Source of the DNA: Hyphomicrobiales bacterium
Lineage (GTDB): Bacteria > Pseudomonadota > Alphaproteobacteria > Rhizobiales > Methyloligellaceae
NCBI GenBank assembly: GCA_021775595.1
Contig: JAJFHN010000075.1
Coordinates: forward strand, 1-64,000
DNA: 64,000 bases
Direction of reading: 5' to 3'
Shown here piece by piece: positions 35,006 through 46,103 of this stretch. The stretch's first letter is position 1, and every line of letters begins with the position of its first letter. The position numbers and the translations under genes were made by a program. The notes below the pieces were generated by a model. The model saw nothing but the letters and a program-made list of their open reading frames with translations. It was not told the DNA's origin and searched no databases.

Positions 35006-36700
35006 CTAATTGCCGAACAGCCAATCAAACAATCCGCCACGCCGCGGCGCCCGGCGACGCGGTTCGGGCGGACGGTCGCCATAGAGCCAATTGTCGAAAA
35101 TTCCCTGGCCGGAGGGATCGGTTTGCTGCCGCCGGGCCTTGCGCAGCTGGATTTCGCTCGGCGTACCGTGCAGGTCCGTGACCACCACCGATACATTTGC
35201 CCATGCCCATTTGGTTGCCCGGCCCCCGAGGCTGTGGGGTTCGATCGCTACAACCGAGTTTCGCCACAGATCGATGATGGCGATGTATTCGCTGCGTCCG
35301 CCTTCGTCCGTCGAACCGGCGAAGTAGCGCAACAGGCCGATTCCACGCAGGGCATTCTTGAGTATACGCCACTCGAGCAATTGCGGCGTCCCCTCGCCAT
35401 ACATCTCCAACGGCACCTTAAGAGCGGGAAAACGCGGATTGGTTGCAACGAAGCGCCTCTGACCCGTCCGCTTGACCAGCCAGTCCTCGAAAGGTTCGCC
35501 GACCACCTCGCCCGCCTGAGGCAGCAACGGCTCGCTCTGGGCGGCGTTGGCCGCCCCCCGCCCGCTGTTGACGGGATCGAGTTCGGTCGCCTTGGCTTGA
35601 TCGGCTGCTGCATCTTCGGCCCGGCCCATCTTTTCGTAGATTTCGGCTCGCGCCGCATAGGCTGCCGCACTCTTGGGATCTATGGCCAGCGCCCGATTGG
35701 CGTCCGTCAATCCTTCTTGAGGGGCGCCCATGCGCACATGAGTTGTGGCGCGGCTGATATAAGCGCTGGTCAAATTTGGCGCGAGGCCAAGGGCCTTCGC
35801 AAGATCGGCCTGCGCCTTCTTGAAAGAGCGCAAATCCGCATAGACCTTGCCCCGTTCACTGAAGGCTTGCGGCGACTCGGGATTGATTTCGATCACCTTG
35901 CTGTAGTCGGCGATCGCCGGTCGATAGCGCTTGAGGCGGGTATATGCGCGGGCGCGGGCAAGATAGAGCGCCGTGTCTTTGGCGTTGCTGCCGATCGCTT
36001 GGGTGAGATCTTTGATGGCGCTGGTGTGTCGCTCGAGCGACAAGTTGGCGCTCGCCCTGTTTCGATAGGCGCTGCTGTATTTTGCATTCAACAGAATTGC
36101 GCGGTTGAGATCGCGCATGGCGGCGAATGGGCGCTCGAGTTCGGTATTGACCTTGCCGCGTCCATTGAGAGGCACGGCGTTGTTTGGCATCAGCTCTACT
36201 GCCTTTGCGAAAGCTTTATGAGCTTGATCCGTTCTGCCCATAGCCAGCAGGGCATTGCCGCGATTGTTGTGCGCTGCGCCATAAGCCGGCGCCAGCTCGA
36301 TGGCGCGTTCGAAGTCCTTGATGGCCTCATCCGGGCGCTTCAGATCCATCAAGGCATTGCCGCGGTTGTTGTAGACGACGGCATAGTCGGCAAACAGTTC
36401 AATCGCCTTGTTGAAGTCGTCGATGGCATCCTTGGCGCGCGCCATACGCCACTTCGCCACGCCGCGGTCATTGTAGATGTTGGCGCGCCGCACATCGGAC
36501 AGATCCGCCGACTCAAGCGCCTGACTATAGGCCTCGATGGCTTTTTCATACTGTCCGCGCAACAGCGCCGAAACACCCTGTCCGGCCTGCAACAGAGCTC
36601 GATTTGTAGCCGCGTGTGCGGTCGGCGCGAGCGCCAAAAACAGCACACAGAGCGCGAGCGCCGAACCTCGCCAAAAGCGCCGTCGACCGCGATTTGACAT
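35006..36700 (-). CDS. Secreted TPR-repeat protein with unrecognised C-terminal domain
   Basis: I use the ATG at 36700, with GAGG eight bases upstream (564 residues); an ATG two codons earlier is possible. A signal peptide (ALALCVLFLALAPTAHA) precedes about eight to ten TPR units (repeats such as YNNRGNALMDLKRPDEAIKDF and AYRNRASANLSLERHTSAI). The repeats end near residue 370. The remaining about 190 residues show no repeat: they contain GEPFEDWLVKRTGQRRF, a WRILKNALRGIGLLRYFAG segment, WAWANVSVVVTDLHGTP, and end in a basic stretch and GGLFDWLFGN. I do not recognise this domain. The protein is predicted periplasmic or cell-surface. The 672-codon plus-strand frame across it is an antisense shadow. 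Confidence 0.82.
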   Translation of the reverse strand: MSNRGRRRFWRGSALALCVLFLALAPTAHAATNRALLQAGQGVSALLRGQYEKAIEAYSQALESADLSDVRRANIYNDRGVAKWRMARAKDAIDDFNKAIELFADYAVVYNNRGNALMDLKRPDEAIKDFERAIELAPAYGAAHNNRGNALLAMGRTDQAHKAFAKAVELMPNNAVPLNGRGKVNTELERPFAAMRDLNRAILLNAKYSSAYRNRASANLSLERHTSAIKDLTQAIGSNAKDTALYLARARAYTRLKRYRPAIADYSKVIEINPESPQAFSERGKVYADLRSFKKAQADLAKALGLAPNLTSAYISRATTHVRMGAPQEGLTDANRALAIDPKSAAAYAARAEIYEKMGRAEDAAADQAKATELDPVNSGRGAANAAQSEPLLPQAGEVVGEPFEDWLVKRTGQRRFVATNPRFPALKVPLEMYGEGTPQLLEWRILKNALRGIGLLRYFAGSTDEGGRSEYIAIIDLWRNSVVAIEPHSLGGRATKWAWANVSVVVTDLHGTPSEIQLRKARRQQTDPSGQGIFDNWLYGDRPPEPRRRAPRRGGLFDWLFGN

Positions 36701-36939
36701 GTCCATCACCTCAACCACCGCTCATACGCCCCTTCGATCGCGCCGCTTTTGGCGCGCCGTCACGCATTTTAGAGGCAAAATCGGGAGATTTGCGGGCGAG
36801 CGATCGTGACCTGCGTGTCATAGCAAATTTGCGGGCCCGGCACCAAGTTCGCCTGGCCCGCCGGGCGCTACTTACGAAGCATCTGGAATTTATGTAAGGT
36901 ATTGCTCAACCTGATCCAACGGCCTGCCCCGAGACAAAA

Positions 36940-37473
36940 ATGAGCGATAGCCAAATACCCAAGCCAAAAAAGACCTTTTGGGTTCGGGCGCGGCCGTATC
37001 TCATCATGACGACCTTCATTCTGGGCCTCGAATTCGCCGTTGCCTATTGGCTCGATTGGAGCCTTTTTCACGTTACTGAAATCGAACTCTCGCAGCTTGA
37101 CGATAAGGGAAAATGTATCCGGTTCAGCGTCGACAATTTGCTGCAGGAAGAGCGTGTTTTAGAAGAGCCCACGCTCTCGTTGATGGCATTCGACGAAGAT
37201 TCCGTTACACGCAGCCGCCCCATTCCCCTCAAGATCGAAGGCACCGACAACGACCGCATTTTGCTTCAAGCGGGCGATCGCCAACAGCTCTGCGCGAGCT
37301 TTGCCTCCGACATGCTCAAGCGCAACATCATCTATAAGATCCAGAGTTTCGACCGGCCCGAGAAAACGCAGTGTAAATTCAGCGTCTTGGTGAGGAAGCC
37401 GCTGCGCAGTCATACCCATGTGTATGCGCGCGTATTCAACTGCGTTGATCAGCTCCAAAGCCTCTACGAATAA
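36940..37473 (+). CDS. Membrane-anchored protein of unknown function
   Basis: The 177-residue protein has a short basic cytoplasmic start (SDSQIPKPKKTFWVRARPYL), one signal-anchor helix near residues 22-40 (MTTFILGLEFAVAYWLDW) and a soluble extracytoplasmic domain of about 130 residues. That domain has four Cys residues (KCIRF, LCASF, QCKFS, FNCVD) that could form two disulfides. No family is recognised. The ribosome site is weak. It is convergent with nnr, whose stop lies 20 bases downstream, and is separated from the TPR gene by about 240 bases. Confidence 0.65.
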   Translation: MSDSQIPKPKKTFWVRARPYLIMTTFILGLEFAVAYWLDWSLFHVTEIELSQLDDKGKCIRFSVDNLLQEERVLEEPTLSLMAFDEDSVTRSRPIPLKIEGTDNDRILLQAGDRQQLCASFASDMLKRNIIYKIQSFDRPEKTQCKFSVLVRKPLRSHTHVYARVFNCVDQLQSLYE

Positions 37474-37492
37474 GGCCCCCTCCGCCGATATC

Positions 37493-38986
37493 TTACGAGA
37501 GTTCGCCCCTCCATAGGGCGCCCAGCACAGCAGGCAGCGCTTCGGACAAATCTTCGGCGATCAGTCCCGGCCCAACGTTCTCGGCCGCTGCGGCATGGAG
37601 CCATGTGGCGGCTGCGGCGGCCTCAAACGCGTCCATGCCTTGCGCCAGATAACCGGTTGCCAATCCAGCTAAAACGTCGCCCGCGCCCGCGGTTGCGAGC
37701 CAGGGCGGCGCATTTTCATTGATCGCGCAGCGCTGGCCGTCCGAGATCACGCTGTCGGATCCCTTGAGAACGATGGTGGCGCCAGAGCGCCGGGCCGCCT
37801 CGCGCGCCCGCACGGCCTTCGAGCCCTCGATGCGGCCAAACAACCGCGCAAATTCACCATCGTGCGGTGTCAAAACAACATCCGCAGACCGGGCTTTAAT
37901 TGGCTCAAAGAGCGCGTCGGGCTGATCGGCAAATGAGGTAAGCGCATCCGCATCCAGGGCGACAGCGGCCCGGCTCGAAAGCAACGCCGCGACACAATTG
38001 CGCGTGTCCTCGCCAAGACCAGCGCCAGGGCCGATCAGGCACGCATTCATGCGCTCATCGGCCATTATCTCAGTCAGACCGCTTGCGCCGTCGAACTCCG
38101 CGATCATGACGGCCGTGAGCTGCGCCGCATTGATGGCAAGGGCATCTGGCGGCGATGCCAGCGTGACCAAGCCCGCGCCGGCCCGCAGCGCGCCGCGGGC
38201 AGCCAACCGGCTTGCGCCGGTGGCATTTGCAGGTCCAGAGACAATAACGGCATGGCCGCGGTCATATTTGTGGCCTGCCGGCAATGGCCAAGGATATGCG
38301 CCAGCCCACAGAGCGGGAGCGTTGGCGAAAATGCTGGGTCCGATGCCGTCCAGCACCCACTCATCGATGCCGATGTCCGCCAGCACCACTTCGCCGCAAT
38401 GGCGGCGCCCTGGCAGCAGCACATGGCCCGGTTTGCGGCGAAAAAACGTGACGGTGATATCCGCATCAACGCAGAAGCCGCCCTCGCCCGCCCCCAAGAC
38501 CTCACCGCTCGTGCCATCGATGCCACTTGGAACGTCGACGGCGACGACGGCAAGCGGGGCCCTATTGAGCGCAGCCACGGTCGCCGCAGCCGCGCCTTCG
38601 AGTTTGCGTGCGAGACCCGCACCAAAGAGCGCGTCGATGGCCACATCAGCGCCCTCAAGCAGGCTTGGATCAAGTGCCGCTATCTCGTCCGGCCAGTCAT
38701 CGGCTGCTAAAGCGGCATCGCCCGCGAGCTGGCTGCGGGCGCCAAGCAACCCCAATCTGACCAAATAGCCGCGCTCGACCAAATGGCGCGCGGCAACAAA
38801 ACCATCACCGCCATTGTTGCCAGGCCCACACAGCACAGCGACGCAGCCAGCATCCGGAAAGCGCTGGGCCACTGCATTCGCCACCGCACGGCCCGCATTT
38901 TCCATCAGCTCGCGCCCGGCGCGACCGGCGGCGATGGTCAACCGGTCGGCTTCGCCCATTTCTTCATTGGTCAGCAGTTCATGCAT
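37493..38986 (-). CDS. nnr: Bifunctional NAD(P)H-hydrate epimerase and ADP/ATP-dependent dehydratase
   Basis: The enzyme repairs hydrated NAD(P)H. The N-terminal half is the YjeF_N epimerase (NNGGDGFVAARHLVERG near residues 60-76, and VAVDVPSGIDGTSGE near 150-164). The C-terminal half is the YjeF_C ribokinase-like dehydratase (GPGAGLGEDTRN, VLTPHDGEFARLFG, and the catalytic GAGDVLAGLATGYL near the end). The ATG at 38986 gives 497 residues; a GTG at 38998 is an alternative start. The fusion is the usual bacterial form. It is divergent from glnB across a 325-base regulatory region. Confidence 0.95.
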   Translation of the reverse strand: MHELLTNEEMGEADRLTIAAGRAGRELMENAGRAVANAVAQRFPDAGCVAVLCGPGNNGGDGFVAARHLVERGYLVRLGLLGARSQLAGDAALAADDWPDEIAALDPSLLEGADVAIDALFGAGLARKLEGAAAATVAALNRAPLAVVAVDVPSGIDGTSGEVLGAGEGGFCVDADITVTFFRRKPGHVLLPGRRHCGEVVLADIGIDEWVLDGIGPSIFANAPALWAGAYPWPLPAGHKYDRGHAVIVSGPANATGASRLAARGALRAGAGLVTLASPPDALAINAAQLTAVMIAEFDGASGLTEIMADERMNACLIGPGAGLGEDTRNCVAALLSSRAAVALDADALTSFADQPDALFEPIKARSADVVLTPHDGEFARLFGRIEGSKAVRAREAARRSGATIVLKGSDSVISDGQRCAINENAPPWLATAGAGDVLAGLATGYLAQGMDAFEAAAAATWLHAAAAENVGPGLIAEDLSEALPAVLGALWRGELS

Positions 38987-39112
38987 GTCCGTTGACACCT
39001 ATCGCGAACGACGAGCAGCGCCGGCGTCCGCCGCCGTGTCTGTGTTAGCGCAACGCCACCGCGCACGCGCGCCCAAAAAACAGGCTCGTGGGCCCGGCCG
39101 GCGGCTCTTTGG

Positions 39113-39149
39113 TGCATATTTTTTGTGCATGGTGCATAACACGTGTGCA
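39113..39149. promoter_or_regulatory. Two NtrC-type TGCA-N9-TGCA dyads upstream of glnB
   Basis: TGCA occurs at 39113, 39126, 39133 and 39146, forming two 17-bp dyads (39113-39129 and 39133-39149), TGCA-N9-TGCA. The 17-bp size and TGCA ends equal the NtrC consensus (TGCAC...GTGCA), and TTTGGTGCA at 39108-39116 adds a good half site. Their centres are 20 bp apart, two helical turns. They sit about 118 and 138 bases upstream of the predicted sigma-54 transcript start, normal for NtrC enhancers. Confidence 0.6.
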
Positions 39150-39232
39150 AAATGACGTCGCATATGCCTGCCCCACGCCGGCCGTGAATCCGCAAGATAT
39201 TGAAATGATAAAGCTTTTCAATCTCCGCCGCC

Positions 39233-39249
39233 TTGGCACGGCGCATGCT
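39233..39249 (+). promoter_or_regulatory. Sigma-54 (RpoN) promoter for glnB-glnA
   Basis: TTGGCACG at 39233-39240, four bases, then ATGCT at 39245-39249 gives TTGGCACGGCGCATGCT, one mismatch from the YTGGCACG-N4-TTGCW consensus. The invariant GG (39235-39236) and GC (39247-39248) are ten bases apart as required. The predicted start is near 39260, about 52 bases ahead of the glnB ATG. Together with the upstream dyads this is an NtrC-dependent arrangement typical of glnB in Hyphomicrobiales. Confidence 0.85.
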
Positions 39250-39281
39250 ATGGCACAGGCGAACAATCGACCATCGCATAA

Positions 39282-39650
<369 letters not shown>

Positions 39651-39651
39651 C

Positions 39652-39669
39652 CTGGTCCCAATGGACCAG
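39652..39669 (+). other. Intercistronic hairpin between glnB and glnA
   Basis: CTGGTCC (39652-39658) pairs with GGACCAG (39663-39669) around a four-base CAAT loop, immediately after the glnB stop. It has no T-run, so it is more likely an RNA-stability or partial-attenuation element between the two cistrons than a full terminator. Confidence 0.5.
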
Positions 39670-39773
39670 ATCCTCACCACGACAGACCAATCCGACCTGC
39701 CGTGACTCAGACGATTCCCAATCAGCCGGCTGTGGTGCCGGTGCAGTAACCCGAATTGAAACAGGGGAAGACA

Positions 39774-41183
39774 ATGGCTGACGTAAGTAAAGTGCTGAAA
39801 CAGATCAAAGACGAGGACGTCAAGTACGTCGATCTCCGATTCACCGACCCGCGCGGAAAAATGCAGCATCTGACGATGGACGGATCGCAGATGGACGAGG
39901 CCGCGTTCGCCGACGGCATTATGTTCGATGGATCGTCAATTGCGGGTTGGAAAAACATCGACAAATCCGACATGACGCTGATGCCCGATACCAGCAGCGC
40001 CACGCTCGACCCCTTCTTTGCCCAAACGACGATGGCTATTTTCTGCGACATCGTCGAGCCGACGACGGGAGAGATCTACGAGCGAGACCCCCGCGGCACG
40101 GCCAAAAAAGCAGAAGCCTATTTGAGCCAAACAGGAATTGGCGACACGGCCTATTTCGGTCCCGAGGCCGAATTTTTTATCTTCGATGACGTCCGTTTCT
40201 CAGCCGACCCCTACGACACCGGCTTCAAAGTAGATTCCACGGAACTCCCCAGCAATTGCGGCACCGAATACGAGATGGGCAATCTCGGTCATCGGCCGCG
40301 AACCACGGGTGGTTATTTCCCCGTTCCGCCGGTCGACTCGGCTCAAGACATCCGCTCAGAAATGCTGAGCGTCATGGCCGAAATGGGCGTCACGGTGGAA
40401 AAACACCATCATGAGGTGGCGGCGGCTCAACACGAGCTCGGTATAAAATTCGCCCCGCTGACGACCATCGCCGACCACTTGCAGATCTATAAATATGTGA
40501 TCCACAACGTGGCCCAAGCCTACGGCAAAACGGCAACCTTCATGCCCAAGCCGGTGTTCGGTGACAATGGCACGGGCATGCATTGCCATCAGTCTCTCTT
40601 CAAGGGTGGCGAGCCGGTCTTTGCCGGCAACAAATATGCCGATCTTTCGGAGACGTGCCTCCACTACATTGCCGGCATTTTGACCCACGCCAAGGCACTC
40701 AATGCTTTGACCAACCCGTCGACCAACTCATACAAACGGCTGGTCCCGGGATACGAGGCGCCGGTGCTGCTGGCCTATTCTGCCCGCAATCGCTCGGCCT
40801 CTTGCCGCGTTCCCTTCGTCTCGAACCCGAAGGGCAAGCGCTTCGAAGTTCGTTTCCCCGATCCGATGGCCAATCCCTATCTCGCCTTTGCTGCAATGCT
40901 GATGGCCGGCCTCGACGGCATCGAGAAAAAGCTCGATCCGGGCGATCCGATGGACAAGAACCTTTACGATCTGCCGCCGGACGAGCTCGAAGGCATTCCG
41001 ACCGTCTGTGGTTCGCTGCGTGAGGCGTGCGAATGCTTGGACGCCGATCGCGACTTCTTGAAGAAGGGCAATGTCTTCACCGATGATCAGATCGACGGTT
41101 ATTTGGAGCTGAAGCTGGAAGAAGTCGAGCGCGTCGAAATGACGCCGCATCCGGTCGAATTCGATATGTACTACAGCTCATAG
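39774..41183 (+). CDS. glnA: Glutamine synthetase, type I
   Basis: GlnA makes glutamine from glutamate, ammonia and ATP and is the main ammonia-assimilation enzyme. The ATG at 39774, preceded by AGGGGAAG, gives 469 residues. Motifs include the N-terminal [28 protein letters not shown], the ATP-binding [17 protein letters not shown] and the glutamate/adenylylation region with [17 protein letters not shown] and NLYDLPPDE, whose Tyr is the GlnE target of GSI-beta enzymes. The gene follows glnB and is followed by a strong terminator at 41213-41244. It is the dodecameric GSI type. Confidence 0.97.
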   Translation: MADVSKVLKQIKDEDVKYVDLRFTDPRGKMQHLTMDGSQMDEAAFADGIMFDGSSIAGWKNIDKSDMTLMPDTSSATLDPFFAQTTMAIFCDIVEPTTGEIYERDPRGTAKKAEAYLSQTGIGDTAYFGPEAEFFIFDDVRFSADPYDTGFKVDSTELPSNCGTEYEMGNLGHRPRTTGGYFPVPPVDSAQDIRSEMLSVMAEMGVTVEKHHHEVAAAQHELGIKFAPLTTIADHLQIYKYVIHNVAQAYGKTATFMPKPVFGDNGTGMHCHQSLFKGGEPVFAGNKYADLSETCLHYIAGILTHAKALNALTNPSTNSYKRLVPGYEAPVLLAYSARNRSASCRVPFVSNPKGKRFEVRFPDPMANPYLAFAAMLMAGLDGIEKKLDPGDPMDKNLYDLPPDELEGIPTVCGSLREACECLDADRDFLKKGNVFTDDQIDGYLELKLEEVERVEMTPHPVEFDMYYSS

Positions 41184-41212
41184 CAGATACGCCAAGCGCG
41201 TCTGCGAATATG

Positions 41213-41244
41213 AAAAGGGGCGGCCCAAGGGCCGCCCCTTTTTT
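41213..41244 (+). terminator. Rho-independent terminator of glnB-glnA
   Basis: A GC-rich stem GGGGCGGC (41217-41224) pairs with GCCGCCCC (41231-41238), loop CCAAGG, flanked by AAAA and followed by TTTTTT (41239-41244). It starts 30 bases after the glnA stop. Because the A-run and T-run are symmetric it could also act on the other strand. Confidence 0.92.
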
Positions 41245-41411
41245 GGATGCCTTGCATATCGGTCGATTCCCCCAAAGCGCATCCACCGCCTGATCAGACT
41301 TAAAGTCCTGAGGCTTTGCGCTTCATAGAGATTGCATACTGCCCATTACGCAATCTCCAATTCGACCAGCAAGGCTCCCCCCGAAACCAAATTTTTCCGT
41401 CTGCAAACGCC

Positions 41412-41717
41412 CTAAGCCACGACGAACAGGCCGCCGATCATTACGATCAGCACCAGCGTCGCGAGACGATCCTTGTTGTCTTTGATCCAAGTCCAAACCG
41501 CCACCGGCGCCCGCGAAAACATGAAGCGGAATACCGAAAACAGGCTGGCAGCGGCCATCAGCGCCAGGATCCAAAAGCCCATCGCTTCGGGATTTTCGAC
41601 CGCGCGGCCGTTTTCGGCCAGCAACAGCTGACCGGTCGCCGCGGTGGCGCTGATAAATGCGAGAATCGACGCTCCCCCGAGCGCCAAAAGGCAGACGTAA
41701 CGCAATACTAAAACCAT
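41412..41717 (-). CDS. Small membrane protein of unknown function
   Basis: The ATG at 41717 has GGGGGAG four bases upstream, a strong ribosome site. The 101-residue product has three hydrophobic segments: about residues 5-22 (LRYVCLLALGGASILAFI), 47-66 (FWILALMAAASLFSVFRFMF) and 86-101 (LATLVLIVMIGGLFVVA). A polar loop with WTWIKDNKDR lies between the last two. No family is recognised, although small proteins of this size and pattern occur in Hyphomicrobiales. It is isolated, convergent with glnA. The overlapping longer frame from 41730 is a shadow. Confidence 0.7.
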   Translation of the reverse strand: MVLVLRYVCLLALGGASILAFISATAATGQLLLAENGRAVENPEAMGFWILALMAAASLFSVFRFMFSRAPVAVWTWIKDNKDRLATLVLIVMIGGLFVVA

Positions 41718-41808
41718 ACCACTCCCCCAACTGATCGCGAGATTAGCAGCAGTATGTAAAAAAAACGGAAATGCCCACGGCGTTGCGGCTAAGACCCGAT
41801 TTGCCGCC

Positions 41809-42363
41809 TCAGGCCGCGATCCATTTGATGGAACAACCCATCGAAGCGGCTTGATCGGCCGGTCCGGCGCCTGTCGTGGCGACAGCCTTCATGGCCTCGA
41901 GGAGTTCGCGGCGCACATCTGGCGCGGCCGCCCGCATGCCGCTTTCGTCCAGCCTGCCACGATATTGCAACTCAAGCGCAGCGTTGAAACCGAAAAAATC
42001 AGGCGTGCACACCGCGCCATAGGCGCGCGCGGCCGACTGTTGAGCGTCATGGAGATATGGAAAACCAAATCCGTTTGCGCTGGCAAACTCGACCATCTTG
42101 TCGAGCGAATCGTCAGGATAGGCCACAGGGTCATTGGAGCAGATCGCCGCCGCACCCACGCCAAGGTCCTGCAATTGGGCGACATCGCGCACGATGCGGT
42201 CGATCACCGAACGGACATAGGGGCAATGGTTGCAGATGAACATGACGAGCGTTCCGTTCTCGCCGCGTATGTCCTCGAGCCGGTAGATTTTTCCGTCGGT
42301 ACCGGGCAGCGCGAAGTCCGGCGCCTTCCAGCCAAAATCGCAAATTGGCGTCACCTCCGGCAT
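41809..42363 (-). CDS. Thioredoxin-fold (AhpC/TSA-type) redoxin family protein
   Basis: The ATG at 42363 follows GAGGAGAG by four bases and gives 184 residues. The domain has the redoxin start FALPGTDGKIYRLEDI and an active-site-like FICNHCPYVRSVIDRI, a CxxC (CNHC) near residues 39-42, plus CTPDFFGFN near 122. Homologues are a family of cytoplasmic thioredoxin-like proteins often annotated as redoxins. The C-terminal segment contains MGCSIKWIAA, typical of this family. It is divergent from parE across about 180 bases. The true reductant or substrate is unknown. Confidence 0.9.
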   Translation of the reverse strand: MPEVTPICDFGWKAPDFALPGTDGKIYRLEDIRGENGTLVMFICNHCPYVRSVIDRIVRDVAQLQDLGVGAAAICSNDPVAYPDDSLDKMVEFASANGFGFPYLHDAQQSAARAYGAVCTPDFFGFNAALELQYRGRLDESGMRAAAPDVRRELLEAMKAVATTGAGPADQAASMGCSIKWIAA

Positions 42364-42546
42364 TACGCTCTCCTCAAATCTCAGGCCCCAAACGGGCGAT
42401 GCTAGCCAACCATACCCTTGGCACGCAATGCGCCCCTTGCCAAATACCAAGCCCCATGCGACCAAATTTGCACTGTTGCTTGACAGATTCGCCCAACTCG
42501 ACCCGATCGCGCCGCTGCGCCGACCAGGTTTAGGACGCACCGACTC

Positions 42547-44580
<2,034 letters not shown>

Positions 44581-44604
44581 TTATTGCCGTTCGCTGTAGC
44601 CTGA

Positions 44605-45312
44605 TTAGCCGGCCAAAGCGCGGTCGCGCAGAAACGCGGTGATCATGCCGTTCACCTCATCCGGGCATTCCAGCGTCGAGAGATGGCCACATCCCGGGAT
44701 GATCTCAAGCTGCGCGTTCTCGATACCGGCAGCCAATTCGTACGAGAGATCCGCCGGCGTCATGGCATCTGCCTCACCGACAATGACGAGCGTAGGGCAC
44801 GCGATTCCAGCCAGACCGGCGACATAATCGCCCCTTCCCGCCAGTGCCGCCTGTTGACGTTTAAAGACATCAAGCCCCGAACTCTCGGCCATATCGAGCA
44901 GTGTCTCGCGCAGCACCGGATCGTTTTGCCGGGTTTCATGCAACATCAAGGGAATCGATTTTTCCATCGCCGCCCTCAGGCCGGCCTGCTCGGCGAATTC
45001 GATAAATCCCAAGCGTCGCGCCGCCTGCTCGGGCGAATCGGCACGCGCGCTGGTGTCGATCAAAACCAGTCCCGATACGCGCTCGGCGGCCTGAACCACC
45101 ATTTCAAGCGCGATGATGCCGCCAAGCGACAGGCCGACCAGCACGAACCGTTCGGGCGCCGCGGCCAGGATCGCACCCGCCAAAGCGCCAATGGTCTCCT
45201 CGCCCGTATGATCGGCGATCGAAATCTCAAGATCGCGCGCCAGGGCGGCGGACTGGGGCGCGAACACCTCGCCCGTGCACAACAGGCCCGGTACAAACAA
45301 CGCCGCCGTCAT
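44605..45312 (-). CDS. Alpha/beta-fold hydrolase
   Basis: The 235-residue protein is a single alpha/beta-hydrolase domain with nucleophile elbow VGLSLGGIIALEMV near residues 60-73, acid region IVGEADAMTPADL near 180-192 and His in PGCGHLSTLE near 209-218. No signal peptide. The fold family covers esterases, haloperoxidases and C-C hydrolases; the substrate cannot be told. It runs opposite to parE with 24 bases between stops and is followed upstream by the methyltransferase-like membrane gene on the same strand. Confidence 0.85.
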   Translation of the reverse strand: MTAALFVPGLLCTGEVFAPQSAALARDLEISIADHTGEETIGALAGAILAAAPERFVLVGLSLGGIIALEMVVQAAERVSGLVLIDTSARADSPEQAARRLGFIEFAEQAGLRAAMEKSIPLMLHETRQNDPVLRETLLDMAESSGLDVFKRQQAALAGRGDYVAGLAGIACPTLVIVGEADAMTPADLSYELAAGIENAQLEIIPGCGHLSTLECPDEVNGMITAFLRDRALAG

Positions 45313-45367
45313 ATTGCCTCAACCCGCAGCACGATCGGACGCCGCTCCATCGCCTGCCATCTGAACC

Positions 45368-45832
45368 CTAGAACCACCGGGGCACGCGCTCTTGAAATTT
45401 TCTGTATGGTTCGCCGAATTTGGCCGCGAGATAGGCTTCCTCGCGCAACACCACGCCGTGATGGAGCACCGCGATCAAAAATGGCAGGAAAATCAAGGCC
45501 CAAACACTGGTGAGTGCTACGGACAGTCCAAAATAAAGCGTCACCAGGCCGATATAGATCGGGTTGCGCGTGAAGTTGTAGGGTCCGTCTTCAACCAGCG
45601 CCAGCGACGGTTGCCAGGTGGGCACATTGGTGCCGGCGGCCAAAAAACGGCGGACGGCAAAGGCAAAGGGCACAGCGCCCAACACCATCAAGCCGATTCC
45701 GACCAGCACCGCACGCCGCGGTCCCCCAGCCAATCCCGGCCCCAACGGCAGCAAATATTCAATCACCATGGCCGCCAAGAACGGCACCGCGAACAAAATC
45801 GGAGGCCTGACTGCGACGTTTGCGTGATCCAT
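45368..45832 (-). CDS. Isoprenylcysteine carboxyl methyltransferase-like (PEMT/ICMT) membrane protein
   Basis: The ATG at 45832 gives 154 residues (MDHANVAVRPPILFAVPFL). Four hydrophobic segments are present. The C-terminal half has the ICMT/PEMT signature: DGPYNFTRNPIYIGLVTLYFG near residues 77-97 and REEAYLAAKFGEPYRKFQERVPRWF at the end. This family methylates small-molecule or lipid substrates with S-adenosylmethionine at the membrane; substrate is unknown. It lies 55 bases upstream of the hydrolase gene and could share its transcript. Confidence 0.88.
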   Translation of the reverse strand: MDHANVAVRPPILFAVPFLAAMVIEYLLPLGPGLAGGPRRAVLVGIGLMVLGAVPFAFAVRRFLAAGTNVPTWQPSLALVEDGPYNFTRNPIYIGLVTLYFGLSVALTSVWALIFLPFLIAVLHHGVVLREEAYLAAKFGEPYRKFQERVPRWF

Positions 45833-46103
45833 GGTGCGTGCTTTCGAACCGTTCTGCCCGATCAAAAAAGCGCGCTCGCGCGCGCCGGCATCCTTCCAGC
45901 CAATGTGATCGCTACCCTTTCATACCATCCACATGCCGGCGTCAACATAAGGCGCCGTTTGACAAATCGCTGCCGAACCCTATTTTCAGGCTAGGTTTTT
46001 CGTAGGCGAGTCGCACAGATCGACCGCAGTTCCCAATGCTTCGAACATAATGTGTCAAGCGGGCCCTCCGCAGGTGGCATTGCCGCGATTAAGACAATTA
46101 CGC

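Noticed and set aside
34679-36697. A 672-codon plus-strand open frame
   Set aside because: It is antisense to the TPR gene, which has a signal peptide, repeats and a ribosome site. The product is Arg/His-rich with no domain; long antisense frames are expected in high-GC DNA.
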